Origin: Branchipolynoe longqiensis
Taxonomy: Eukaryota; Annelida; Polychaeta; Phyllodocida; Polynoidae
DNA length: 64,000 nt
Reading direction: 5' to 3'
Assembly: GCA_030323885.1 (NCBI GenBank)
Contig: CM059199.1
Location: 35,286,590 to 35,350,589 of the forward strand
The position numbers were made by a program, and so were the translations under genes. Under the pieces are notes generated by a model that saw only the letters and a program-made list of their open reading frames with translations, did no database searches and had not been told where the DNA came from. Below, in pieces: positions 53,400 through 64,000 of the stretch (positions are counted from its first letter, which is position 1; each line of letters opens with the position of its first letter).

Positions 53400-54008
53400 C
53401 ACCCCACTCCGTTCCCCCCTCACACACTTACATGTGTCCAATCTCCACACTACCTACTTACTCCCTAACATTAAACCACTGAAAGAAAATGCACTTCCAA
53501 CAACTACCCAACTCATATGGACATTGCCACATTTCTCCTTGAGTAATTAAATACTTAACCCCCTTCCCACACACATACACTGCAACATCTTAATCTATTA
53601 AATAAAACTGATCTGCTACTTTTAAGAAGTATGTCAGCTGTAGAAAGCTGTTAGTTACCCCCCCCCCCTCCATCCTCCACTAATCAGCACCATACTAATC
53701 TAATCTAGCTACTCGTCATTCTTCTTTGATATGTTATCTCATTATTTACTTACCATTCATATGTCATTTATCTGCTCTGTATGTTCTTGTAATTATCCAT
53801 CTATATAGTTTTAACCTTTTTTATTTCCTTGTTTGTTCAAGTGTTTTTATTCCTGTATATAACATGTGAGCGACTCTTACAACTAGCAACATATGAATAT
53901 TCTTTGTAGTTCTGTATTAAACATCATTCAGCTGTCTAGAATCTGAATATTAAAGATCTGGTTATGTGATGTTGTCACGCATTCCTTAGATGAATATTTT
54001 GTATATCT
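53400..54008. other. No recognised feature
   Basis: C/T-rich then AT-rich, with a C-run at about 53658. Confidence 0.35.
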
Positions 54009-54009
54009 T

Positions 54010-54318
54010 ATATCCCAGTCACACTACTGATTGTGATCACTTGTGACCACTTGGCGACCACAAAAAGGATTGCTCGCAAATAGGTCGCTAGTGGTTGCAA
54101 AGTGGTCATAAGTGGTCCTCAATGATCACTGACCTGGTGATCAAAGTGGTCACAAGGAGGTTGCTGCTAGGGCACTAAACATCTCCTTGCGACCAAATTG
54201 GTTGTCTCGAGGTCAGCGACCATTGCCTTGGTCGCAAGGAGGTCACTGGTCATGGTGGGTTCTTTGGTTCAAAGTGGTCGCAAGCTGTCACAAGGTGTCG
54301 TGTCACTGGAGCTTTAAT
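54010..54318. mobile_element. Worn TIR-like element rich in 'gtggtcacaag'
   Basis: 'tatcccagtcacactactg' at the left and 'gtcgtgtcactggagcttta' at the right are imperfect inverses. The interior repeats 'aagtggtcgcaag'-type words many times in both orientations. Likely a decayed MITE. Confidence 0.6.
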
Positions 54319-54324
54319 CAACAA

Positions 54325-55138
54325 CCACACATAGAATGGGTTATTTGATTTCAAAACTTGAAGGGCAGAATTGGTCTACCCAGCACCATTAGAGTAGTAA
54401 ATTAGACTCCAAGTATACCACGGCTATTAGTACTAGTCCTGCAATATCACACAGCAAAGGGAAGTGATGACTTACATAGTGTAAAATATTCTGAGAAAAC
54501 GCATTGGTGGGGGAATGCAAATGGTCTATAATGGTATATGGTATATAGTGCCAGGTGCATGAATGTATTTATGTAGTTGCTGGTGATCCTTTACTTATGG
54601 TTTATAGTCATTGTGTATTAGGTAAATAGTGTGAAGGAGGCACTATAGATAGTGTGTAAGGGGCACTTGGAGCTCTATGCACACCCCCTGCAGTCACGGA
54701 TCACCACACACTCAGCTCAGGCAAGTGGTGGCCAAGCAGCCACACCACATGGTGGTGGTGGGCAGATCACAGTAGCCATGGTGACACAGGAATGCTTGAT
54801 GTTCATTGGTGGAACTATAAATGCTTGATGCTCATTGGAGAATACGGTCAGGTGATATGCCATACCAGACCCATGCACCACTATATAATAATAAACCAGA
54901 TGGCATTGTCTCTCTCTACTTTCATTCTTTATACTCTTCCTTTCTCTTCTTGCTGTATTGATTTCATTATAGCCTGCCGACACAAACCACAGATTCCAGC
55001 TGAGGACTTTACAATAGGTTATACAGAATACCTTAAAACCTTCATATTTACTTTAAGTCATATCATGGTTTGTACTACTTTCCAAGTCTGTAATATACCG
55101 TGGCTCACATTATTGAGGACTGTCATTAGGGTTGAATG
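54325..55138. other. No recognised gene
   Basis: Two weak overlapping ORFs (54717-55139) lack motifs. A 'tgcttgatg.tcattgg' word repeats at 54794 and 54822. Confidence 0.35.
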
Positions 55139-55139
55139 A

Positions 55140-56340
55140 TATGAATGATTGATTGATTGATTGGTGGTTGCTTTACGCCGTGTCGGCAGCATAGGCCATA
55201 TTCACGGCGACAAATGTTTGTTTTTTGTTCAAACCATCGCTTTTACATGTAAAAGCAGACAATCAATTATGTGCCAATAGACACTCATTAAATTAGAAAG
55301 CTCACAATCATATATTTGTGGTCAAGGGAAACAAATTCCCATAGAAAAAGAAAATCTTTGTTAATAATTGATAGAATCTATTTAGTAAACTATATGAGGT
55401 GGTACAGTCCAGCTGCCCTCAAAAAGGCTAAAATATTTTCCTGTTTTACCTTAGTAAAAAGGTCATGCATACTGTCTGCAGTGTAGAACTGTTGGCGCAT
55501 GGCCAAAAAATCAACGCAACTTAGTAAAATGTGTTTGAGTGTCAGCGGGGACTGACACCCAATACATTCAGGGGGAGGTTCCCCCTTGAGCAGAAAAGCA
55601 TGTGTAAGCCACGAGTGGCCAATACGGCAGCGGCTAAGGACCACTTGGTCCCTCCGACCTCCCGTATGAGTCTGTGGTAGCTTTCCCACAGATGGTTCAA
55701 TTTCTTTAAGTTTATTAATGTTTTCATCCCACTCATGTTGCCATTTGGATTTCATGTGGGTGGCTATTAGTGGTTTCAGATCAGAGTGAGGGATCAGACA
55801 TGGTTCAAGATCACAGTTCAGGGCCTTCTTCGCAGCCCGATCAGCTCGTTCATTTCCTTGTATGCCGGCATGGCCAGGCACCCAGCACAGCTGGATGTCA
55901 TACCCATCCGTTGTCAGTTGGTTCATTTGATAAATGACCGTTGCTAGAATAGGGTGATTCGTTTTCAGTCCAGCAACAGCCAGGAGGCAAGAGAACGAAT
56001 CACTGTATATAACATAGTTAGTGTGGTTGGAGACCTCGATACACTCCAATGCGAGAAGGAGCGCTTGGGCTTCTGCAGTGAAAATCGAGCTCTGATTGGG
56101 CAAATGTACACCAATTTCTACCCGGCTTTGTTCTTTCGAACCATCAGTGTATATGGAGAGGTGGTCTGCAAACTGGCCTTGAATCTCTGCATGCAGTCCT
56201 TGGTACTCGAGTGGATGTGTCCCAGACTTCCTCAGTTCCGTGAGTCGGAGGATAACCGATGGCTTTCTCAATGACCACGGGGGATGTTCTGGGACCTTGG
56301 CATCCTCCAACACGTCCAAATCCACACCCAAGGCGTAGAA
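55140..56340 (-). pseudogene. 5'-truncated LINE, RNase H domain and 3' end
   Basis: The frame 55390-56331 reads 313 codons: RNase H motifs LSIYTDGSKEQS (Asp), IFTAEAQALLLALE (Glu), YVIYSDSFSCLL (Asp), CWVPGHAGIQGNERADRAAK (Asp), then a zinc-like ECIGCQSPLTLKHILLSC (C-x2-C...H-x4-C). This layout ends I-type and related non-LTR elements, where RNase H follows the reverse transcriptase. RT is missing, so this is a truncated insertion. Downstream lies a ~250-bp 3' UTR ending in an ATCA/TTGA simple repeat at about 55140. The open frame suggests fairly recent arrival. Confidence 0.88.
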
Positions 56341-56344
56341 ACAG

Positions 56345-56755
56345 ATTGACCACAGAGACTCTTACATCATGGTTGGTTCGTAAATAATTCCTAGGGAATA
56401 GGTTGTTTCGCGCAATACACACTATGACTAGTAATATTTGATCATAATAATTGTGAATAAGTAAAGTTGTTTTGGATATGTCACAGCCCCACTAAGATAT
56501 AATGAATATTTGTCTAAGTGATGGTATATAAATATTGATATTCTTCCAAAAGTGAAAAAATATTCGGACATAAAGCGATCTTCCAATTGTTTCTTAGGCT
56601 TTAATATCAATCATATTTGATCAATGTTTTTATCTTAGGGTTGGAGAGGAGAAGGGGATCAAACTTAATCCTAACATTGGTAGGATTATGAAAACCATTG
56701 ACATTCATGGACAGTCATTTAGGAATACACCACTGTGTGTAACTTACAGCTACCG
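56345..56755. other. No recognised feature
   Basis: AT-rich sequence upstream of the truncated LINE. Confidence 0.35.
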
Positions 56756-56761
56756 GGTTTA

Positions 56762-57055
56762 CCGGACGCGGTGGCCGAATCGGTAAAGCACAGGCCTCCC
56801 GTACTGGAGATCAGGAGTACAATTCCGAGTCGAGTCAAACCAATGACTTACAAAATTGGTACTTGTCGCTTCCTAGCTTGGCACTCAACATTAATAATAT
56901 AGGGCAAGGACTGGATAGCTCAGTATCAGGTTAATTTGACTTGAGTGGAATATTGGGTTATGGTGCTCGCATCCTGATTTCCCATTGGAGTCAGTACCCA
57001 TCCTGATATGACCTTAGATGTTATCAAGACGTAACATTCCAACAACCAACCAACC
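56762..57055 (+). mobile_element. SINE, type-B head, internal deletion
   Basis: Head 'cgcggtggccgaatcggtaa', usual body up to 'cccattgg', then a deletion of the 'cagcactataaag' part, and tail 'acattccaacaaccaaccaa' (a CCAA-type tail). Confidence 0.85.
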
Positions 57056-57474
57056 ACCACAGGATTTGCAATGTATGTGACTGTCTAAATTGTACCGTTA
57101 TCACATTTTCCACGCCCCTTTGGTTCTATTAGATTTGATATCAGATTGGTTTCTGTCTGACGTTACAATATTTTATATTTACATTATAATGACAATGTTA
57201 AAGTCGCCCAGAGTTCATTGAGATGACAAACAAACTCGGAATGTAATATATGAATGAAATCAGGGGTGGGATTCCATAATCACATCACCTAATACGGTTC
57301 CCCACATGAACAAATATTTTTTTCCCACACATCGGGCAACCCCTTTAGGTTGCACTTGCATACTAGTCAAGGTGGCACTCTCCCTCCACATATTCAGTTA
57401 CACAAACTGAGAAGGCGTGCTTTGAGAGCATTTGTCAGAGTACAGTTCCAGTCTCAGCTGTCTATTTCAGATCA

Positions 57475-58335
57475 TTTAAAGCTGCATAGTCCAATGAAAA
57501 CATCAAATTTAAAAACCAAAACAATTATCTAGATTTGATTGTACATATCTAATACCCCAGTCACACGAGAGCCAGCGTCCGCCTCCGACCTCCTTACGCC
57601 CAAAAGGACGCCAACCTCCCAGCGTCCCATTTGATACATTGATTCAAATACGTTTTAGGCGCCATGTCGGCGCCATGTCGGCGCCATGTCGGCGCCATGT
57701 CGGCGCCATATCGGCGCCATGTCGGCGCCGACCACATGGTGACTGCAGCATCGCATGTGTTACTACCAACCCAAGGCGGCGCCAGGGCGGCGCCAGGGCG
57801 GCGCCAGGGCGGCGCCAGGGCGGCGCCAGGGCGGCACCAGGGCGCCAACCCTTTTAAATGGCGCCGCCGGAACAGGGCGTAAGGAGGTTGCACGTGCAGC
57901 AGCAGCAACCTCCTTGCGTCCAAAATTCTCGAAATGGACGCCGGGAGGTTGGCGTCCTCGCGGCGACAGCACTCAATCAGGGCGTAGGGAGGGCGCAAGG
58001 AGGAAGTTTTGACGTCGCAAATCGATCGTTAGCGAACGCAGGCCTCGTGTGACTGGGGTATTACTTAGATACTTGTGCACTTATCAAACATTTTCAACCA
58101 CACAGACGGGAATACTGAGGCAATTTAATAGAACCTGCTACTGCAGAAATCTACAGTGTCAGATTTTTAGCATGCTTGCCAAAATTAATTTAGCATGTTT
58201 CTACTTCGGTCTCAAAACTTAGCAATTTAAAAAATAAGTTACTTCAAACTGAAGTAAGTTAAATATTAACGACCAAACTAATATATTTATCTCAGAAAAT
58301 GACAGAAACCTAAAACCATATGCACATTTAAAGGC
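57475..58335 (+). mobile_element. TTAA-ended MITE, copy I, split by a TIR element
   Basis: Left end 'ttaaagctgcatagtccaat'. The copy is interrupted at 'acatatct|aa' by 57552-58061 and resumes 'acttagatacttgtgcac'. Confidence 0.8.
57552..58061. mobile_element. 510-bp TIR element 'ATACCCCAGTCACACGAG' with 11-bp arrays
   Basis: Perfect 18-bp TIRs, TA at both sides (57550-57551, 58062-58063). Interior: six or seven 11-bp 'cggcgccatgt' units at about 57657-57730 and six 'cggcgccaggg' units at about 57774-57842. Flanking 'aaggaggttg' and 'caacctcctt' words are inverted. Protein-like readings are artefacts. Confidence 0.88.
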
Positions 58336-58393
58336 AGGAATCTCAGTGGCACAAAGAACCAGTCAGTTGCCAACACATGTATTTCGAGTGACT

Positions 58394-58755
58394 GGTTGTT
58401 GGGGCTTTTTACGTCCTGGCAACATCGAAGGTCATATCAGGATGGGTACCGACTTGTGACAGTGCACACTCATGACAACTTTACAGTGATGCCCCACTGG
58501 GAGACCAGGCCACAAGCACCATGCCCCGATATCCCACTCAGTCACATTATCCTGACACTGAGCTAAAGCAGTCCATACCTTACCCAACCAGTCCTTGCCC
58601 TATCCTAATAATACCTAGTGGCGCCTGACTAGAAAGTGACAAGTATCAATTTTTAAGTTGTTGGTTTGAGTTTACCAGCCTTCGAACCCGTTGGTTCGAA
58701 TCCTACGATCTACCAACACGAGAGACGGATGCTCAACTCATTCGGACATACCATT
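58394..58755 (-). mobile_element. SINE, type-A head, full length
   Basis: Tail, body and head present, with a small internal repetition ('gtccataccttacccaacca'). Confidence 0.85.
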
Positions 58756-58835
58756 TTCTTGTTTTGACAGTTTGAGGATGGACTGAAACCTGACTAGATC
58801 CAGCGGGTAGGTGATATCCCTTTCAGTCATTTTCT

Positions 58836-59343
58836 TTAAAGTTCCATAGTCCAATTATTTTGAGTTTCTACCATTATTCCTCAGAGAGAGAAATATATTA
58901 TTCTCTGAAGCCCCATCCTCCAATGGTTTTGATTATCTACCATTTTCTTTAGATAAGATAACTATAGTAGGCTGGCCACTGCAATCTACGTTACTCTAGT
59001 TTGAAGTAGTACCTTTTATTACACCCGTCCTGATATGACCTTAGCTGTTGCTAGGACGTAAAACAACAACAGACAAACAAACAAACCTTATATTACAAAT
59101 GGCTAACTTTGGAGATTATGTTAAGTGAAAACATCCGGAAATAATCCTTGTGTGCAACTCAACATTCTGATGTGATAGGCTTCCGAAGTAAAATGCTTAA
59201 CCAAATTGACTTAAGATTCCCTTCCGGGCACCAACACATGCTTAATACATGCACCAATATCTAAATTGGTTATGTAGAATCAAAACTAGATAAGTTGTTT
59301 GACTTTGAACTTGTTATCTTTCCAATAAACTATGCAGCTTTAA
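58836..59343 (-). mobile_element. TTAA-ended MITE, copy J, split by a SINE tail
   Basis: 'ctttaaagttccatagtcc' to 'actatgcagctttaa'; interrupted by 59023-59085. Confidence 0.65.
59023..59085 (+). mobile_element. SINE tail copy, ~60 bp
   Basis: 'cccgtcctgatatgacctta' to the CAAA tail, with 'ccttttattaca' before and 'ccttatattaca' after as a one-mismatch target duplication. Confidence 0.82.
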
Positions 59344-59554
59344 TAGCAAATTGAACCCATAAAGACATAGGTTCTGATGACCAAATTTCGCAGGATTCTT
59401 GCACTACATTAGTTTCTGAATTGGAACGTAGTGAAATGCTAACAACTATTTTACATTAAATAAAATACCACTTCCTGTATGGATGTAAGTATGTATATAT
59501 ATGTGTGTCAGTGTGAAGCAATGATTGCACTTCATCTCCACCATCGCACAGCAT

Positions 59555-59908
59555 GAACCAGGTGTGGTGGCCTAATCGATAAAGCGTGGGCCTTGCGTGT
59601 GGAAGGTCGGGAGTTCGGTTCCCGGTCGAGTCAAACCAATGACTTTAAGATTGATACTAGTCTTGTCGCTTCCTAGTCTGGTGCTCCGTATTAATACGAT
59701 AGGGCATGGACTGCTTTACCTCAGTGTCAGGATAATCTGACTGAGTGGGATATCAGGTCATGGTGGTGGTGGCCCGATTTCCCAGTGTGGCAGCACTATA
59801 AAATAACCATGCGTGCTCACTGTCATCAGTCAATACCCATCCTGCTATGACCTTAGACATTGCCAGGACGTAAAACTCCAATAACCAACCAACCAATCGC
59901 ATAGGCAG
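59555..59908 (+). mobile_element. SINE, type-B head, full length, CCAA tail
   Basis: Head 'ggtgtggtggcctaatcgat', B box 'gggagttcggttcccgg', standard body, tail 'aactccaataaccaaccaac'. Confidence 0.88.
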
Positions 59909-60136
59909 GCACCTGCCTAGTGGCTGGGTGGACACCAACTTTGGTATCTCGGAAGTGCCGTATTGCCAATTAGGGGTTTTTGTTCACTCCAACACGTTGC
60001 TTGGAGTAGATTGCATACTTGAACGAGTCACGTGATGCTTCGTCCAGTGTTGGTATTTATAACCCTCTCCCGTGCCCACTTGTCGCCAGTAACAGGACTG
60101 AGAGTGGACTGCAAACTGTAATGACACAATGTGGTT

Positions 60137-60405
60137 TTCGGACGTGGTGGCCGAATCGGTAGAGCGCTGGCTTCCCGTGCGGAAGGTCTGGAGTTCGAAT
60201 CCCAGCACAGTCAAACCTATGATTGATAAAATTGATACTTGTCACTATGTGGCCTGGCGCTCAGCCTTATTAGGATAGTGCAAGGGCTGGTTGGGTCAGT
60301 TTCAGGATAAGGCGACCGTGTGGGATGTCAGGTGATAGTGCTGGTGACCGGGTCTCTCAGTGGGGAAGCACTATAACGTTGTCATGAGTCCACACTGTCA
60401 CAATG
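60137..60405 (+). mobile_element. SINE, type-B head, tail missing
   Basis: 'gacgtggtggccgaatcggt' head with 'gagttcgaatcccag' B box. The body ends after 'cactgtcacaatggg' and no tail follows. Confidence 0.82.
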
Positions 60406-60477
60406 GGGGACATGTGACATAGTTCATTTTCTGACACTTGGTGGCGCGTCGGTAGTAGTGGGCCTACACGGGCATTG

Positions 60478-61312
60478 ACAATGTTTTGAGTTTACCGGTA
60501 CGCATAGTGTAAAACGTCGATTTTATTCAAGATTTATGGAAATCCAGAACCCTAACCGTATCAATTTAATATAATCTTTTTGGTAAACATGTTTTCTATA
60601 TATATTCCAATCAGTTTGTTTCTAGGTGTTGTGGTTTTAGAGATATTTAACTTTTTCTGTACGAAGATTGCTCACGGCCATTGACAATGCATTGACTTTA
60701 CCGGTATGCACAGTGCAAAACGTCTATTTTATTCAAAATTAATAGAAATACAGAACCCTAACCTTATGAATTTAATATAATCTATTCGTTGAATATGTTT
60801 TCTATATGTGTACCAAGCGGTTTGTCTCTAGCTGGTGTGGTTTTAGAGATATTTAACTTTTTCTGTATGAAGATTGCTCTCAGCCATTGACAATGCATTG
60901 ACTTTACCTGTACGCACAGTGCAAAAACGTCTATTTTATTCAAAATTAATAGAAATACAGAACCCTAACCTTATGAATTTAATATTATCTATTCGTTGAA
61001 TAGGTTTTCTATATGTGTACCAAGCGGTTTGTCTCTAGCTGGTGTGGTTTTAGAGATATTTAACTTTTTCTGTACGAAGATTGCTCACGGCCATTGACAA
61101 TGCATTGACTTTACCTGTATGCACAGTGCAAAACGTCTATTTTATTCAAAATTAATAGAAATACAGAACCCTAACATTATGAATTTAATATAATCTATTT
61201 GTTGAATATGTTTTCTATATGTGTACCAAGCGGTTTGTCTCTAGCTGGTGTGGTTTTAGAGATATTTCACTTCTTGTGTATGTAGATTGCTCATAGCCAT
61301 TGAGTTTACAGT
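60478..61312 (-). repeat. Satellite monomer array, 4 units of ~205 bp
   Basis: 'ccattgacaatg' starts at about 60475, 60679, 60887, 61093 and a degraded one near 61298. Each unit carries the reverse of the landmarks at 43.3 kb. Flanks 'gtgggcctacacgggca' and 'gtttaggcccactag' are weakly inverted. Confidence 0.9.
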
Positions 61313-61399
61313 GTAACAGTGTGCAGTTTAGGCCCACTAGATCAGTGGCGACGCGAACGGCAGGCATTTGAACTAAAAAGTCGGAGGTCCCCCATTCGG

Positions 61400-61455
61400 C
61401 ACCCATCCTGATATGACCTTAGATGTTGCTAAGATGTAAAACAACAACAACAAAA
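61400..61455 (+). mobile_element. SINE tail copy
   Basis: 'cggcacccatcctgatatga' to 'gtaaaacaacaacaacaaaa'; no head or body. Confidence 0.75.
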
Positions 61456-61554
61456 CGCTATCATATGGTCTATGGCCGTGTGGTACCTATATTCAGCAAC
61501 ACTAAAGACTGAGGATTGAGGAGACAGTTGTTATGGTGACCGATGGGTCGTTGT

Positions 61555-62385
61555 TGCTTGTTGGTATTTTACGTCCTGGCAACAGCTAAAGTCATATCAG
61601 GTCCAGTGTCGCAGTTTCCGCCGTCCGCCAGTTTCCACGGCAGGCATACACTCAAATGCATTGTCAATGGCAGTGAGCAATCTTCATACAGAAAAAGTTA
61701 AATAGCTCTAAAACCACACCACCTAGAAACAAATCGCTTGGTACACATATAGAAAACATCTTTACCAAACAGATTATATTAAATTTATAAGGTTAGGGTT
61801 CTTGATTTCTATTAATTTTGAATAAAACTAATGTTTTGCACTGCGCGTACCGTCAAACTCAAGGCATTGTCAATGGTCGTGAGCTATCTTCATATTGAAA
61901 ATACAGAAAAAGTGAAATATCTCTAAAACCACACCACTTAGAAACAAATCACTTGGTACACATATAGAAAACATCTTTACCAAAAACATTATATTAAATT
62001 TATAAGGTTACTGACATTGACAATGCTGTTCGATTTTGATGCATGTGCAGAAGCGATGCATACCGTGGAAACTGGTGGACGGCGGAAACTGCGACACCGG
62101 CACCGGCATGTGACAGTGCACACTCATGGCAAATTGTTAGTGCTGGTTAACTGGGAGACCGGGATGCCGACACCATGACCGGATATCCCACTCAGTCACA
62201 TTATCGTGATTCTGAGCTAACCAGTCCTTGTCATATCTTAGTGGGGTTGAGAGTGCCAGGCTAGGTAGTGACAACTTTCAATTTTCTAAATTATTAGTTT
62301 GACTAGGCCGGGTTTGGAACCAGAGACTTTCCACACAGGAGGCCAGCGCCCATACTGATTTGACCACCGCATCCATTGACTGATA
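61555..62385 (-). mobile_element. SINE split by a TIR element, type-B head
   Basis: Tail side 61555-61602 and body plus head 62101-62385 flank the element 61603-62100. About five bases of the target ('acggg') seem lost. Confidence 0.8.
61603..62100. mobile_element. TIR element 'CCRGTGTNGCNGTTTC', copy 3, with satellite core
   Basis: 'ccagtgtcgcagtttccgcc' and the inverse of 'ccggtgtcgcagtttccgcc'. It contains about 1.8 satellite monomers (61650-62030). Confidence 0.85.
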
Positions 62386-62394
62386 GACCTAGGT

Positions 62395-62890
62395 CAATCA
62401 CTGGATCTCACAGTTCTGACTGAAATTAAGCAGAACCGGGCAGGCCACGGTCATGCATCTGATTCATGCTGAAAGACAAAATGGCTAACCATACAACACA
62501 ACCATCCCACCTAGTCGCAGTCCTGAAGGGTCCAGGGGTGTTCTGGCACACTGGTGTACTATCTACGGACAGGGCGTGGGTGAAAGGATGCTGGAACAAA
62601 CCACAATGGGACGGGATCCTCGGCATGTATGTACATGTGGGTACATGTACATAGTAGGCTAAGTTATCATATACAGGTTAGGAAACAACTTTTAAAAAAC
62701 TAATATAGAAACTACTAACACCCAAAACCGCAAAAGGTTGGCCTGAGAAAGATCGGGTAAACACTCCTGAGTGTGGGACCAGACCAATCCAGTATCACAG
62801 CTGTCCAGCATTGAAAACAAACACCCTCACATGAGCTTATACGTTATCGGCAGAATAAAAAAACTTGTCACCAAAAAAAAAATAAAATAA
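62395..62890. other. Weak 5S rRNA-like stretch, otherwise unassigned
   Basis: 'gaaattaagcagaaccgggc' at about 62424 faintly resembles the middle of 5S rRNA. The ORFs at 62426-62654 have no domain. Confidence 0.25.
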
Positions 62891-62893
62891 AAT

Positions 62894-63148
62894 TAATTAA
62901 AGCTGCAACAAGGTTTCAGAACGAAAACAACATCTAGATTTAATTCTAAAAACCCAACTTAGATACTGGCGCATATTATGCATTTGTTGCTGCAAAGAAT
63001 CTAGAAGGGAACACTAGATCACTTTAATAGAACATGTTACTACTGATATCTTTCGTCTCAGAGTTTTGAAATGCATGTCGAAATTAATGTCCACGTTTCC
63101 ACTTAAAATATTTACAAACTTAGCCATTTAAAATAAAAGTTTCTCTGG
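62894..63148 (+). mobile_element. TTAA-ended MITE, copy K (partial)
   Basis: 'ttaattaaagctgcaacaag' with 'ttctaaaaacccaacttaga' and 'gccatttaaaataaaagttt' landmarks; right end missing. Confidence 0.6.
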
Positions 63149-63375
63149 AAACTTGATGCAACTCTCATCGCCTGACTCAGTTCCCACTATTGCCGATAAC
63201 CTTACATTTGAAGAGAAAGAAATCCCAACAAATGACATTCAGGCCGAAATGAATCCATGGCTACCAGCTTTGAGCAAAAGCTGGAATCATTCTCATAACG
63301 CACGCTTCGCACACACATCAATATCCACCTGCCACAGGTGTGGATATCAGAGAGTCCATGGGGAGTCGGGGTAGG

Positions 63376-63713
63376 GTTTGTTTATTGTTGTTTTATGTCC
63401 TAGCAACATCTGAGGTCATATCAGGACGGCTACCGACTTGTGACAGTACGCACTCATGGCAATTTGATAGTGCTGCCCCACTGGGAAATCAGGCCGCTGG
63501 CACCATGACCCGATAGCCCACTCAGTCACATTATCCTGACACTGAGCTAACCAGTCCTTTCCCTATCCTAAGAATTCCAAGCACCAGGCTAGGAAGTGAC
63601 AAGTATCAATTTTTAAGTCATTGGTTTGACTCGACCGGGAACCAAACTCGCGAACTCGCGATATTCCACATGCGAGGCCTGTGCTCTACCTATTCGGCCA
63701 CCGCGCCTGGTGT
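63376..63713 (-). mobile_element. SINE, type-B head, full length
   Basis: Tail 'tgtttattgttgttttatgt' through body to 'ttcggccaccgcgcctggt'. Confidence 0.88.
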
Positions 63714-63907
63714 CGTGGTAGGGGCTCTGTAAGCCACCTCACAGAAAGTTCCTATTGGCATAGTAAGGAGGGGGGCATTTGAAGAAGAAAGAAATACCGC
63801 ACATAAATGTATATTCTGATGAATAAACTGTTTTACCAAAAAAAAAGGAAAAAAAAAGGAATAAAATCCAATAATCATGTTCACAATGAAAGAAGTTCAA
63901 CGATGTT

Positions 63908-64000
63908 GTTGTTTGTTGTTGTTTTATGTCCTATCAACTGATAGTGACTTTAAAGTGCTGCCCCAATGGGAGACCAGGCCAGCGGCACCATGACCTGATA
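63908..64000 (-). mobile_element. SINE running off the window
   Basis: Tail and a deleted start of the body ('gtcctatcaactgatagtga') continue to the last base. The head lies beyond 64000. Confidence 0.8.

Noticed and set aside
60137..60215. Functional tRNA-Leu/Ser-like gene
   Set aside because: A and B boxes are good, but the downstream body identifies it as a SINE head; acceptor-stem pairing is not evident.

Overview
This is a metazoan (invertebrate-type) nuclear genome window. It has intron-containing genes with canonical splice sites, tRNA-derived SINEs, 5'-truncated LINEs, an LTR retrotransposon and at least eight families of short terminal-inverted-repeat (TIR) elements. I see no operons, bacterial RBSs or CRISPR arrays. 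The receptor gene and repeat types fit a marine invertebrate, but I cannot name the species from sequence alone. Perhaps 2-3 kb is convincing host coding sequence; most of the rest is repeats nested in repeats.

Host genes. (1) Minus strand, 6116-15988: three internal exons (15558-15988, 13957-14146, 6116-6237) with good splice sites and matching intron phases form part of one gene. Its encoded segment has an acidic stretch followed by helix-rich sequence; I do not recognise the family. Its 7.7-kb intron holds a whole Ty3/Gypsy element. (2) Minus strand, 51145-52359: a coding exon for a complete class A neuropeptide-type GPCR (FMRFamide/GPR139-like), 400 aa from the likely start, with a 3' splice site just upstream of the ATG.

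Layout. 1-6 kb: degenerate repeats, three TTAA-ended MITEs, a 52-bp perfect palindrome and a tRNA-like fragment. 6.7-13.2 kb: a decayed Gypsy element with 117-119-bp LTRs and a 5-bp target duplication, itself hit by a 1.3-kb TA-flanked TIR element, a 54-bp SINE tail and an antisense ORF segment. 16-25 kb: SINEs, including a three-level nest at 24.0-25.0 kb, and MITEs. 25.9-27.2 kb: a 39-bp minisatellite and an AT-rich tandem repeat. 29-37 kb: pogo-like MITEs, solo-LTR-like segments and a GC-rich proline-rich ORF. 38-48 kb: 3-bp-TSD MITEs, a ~205-bp satellite monomer carried inside TIR elements, an unusually T-to-C-shifted SINE and a 15-bp minisatellite. 48.2-49.6 kb and 55.1-56.4 kb: two 5'-truncated LINEs, one RT type and one with an RNase H domain. 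56-64 kb: more SINEs, MITEs and satellite arrays.

The genes here do not form a pathway. The interest lies in mobile-element biology: SINE heads exchanged on a common body, very short SINE tail copies with shared breakpoints, satellite monomers riding in TIR elements, and one SINE copy with a strongly strand-biased substitution pattern. All comparisons were made by eye within this window; no alignment or database search was run.
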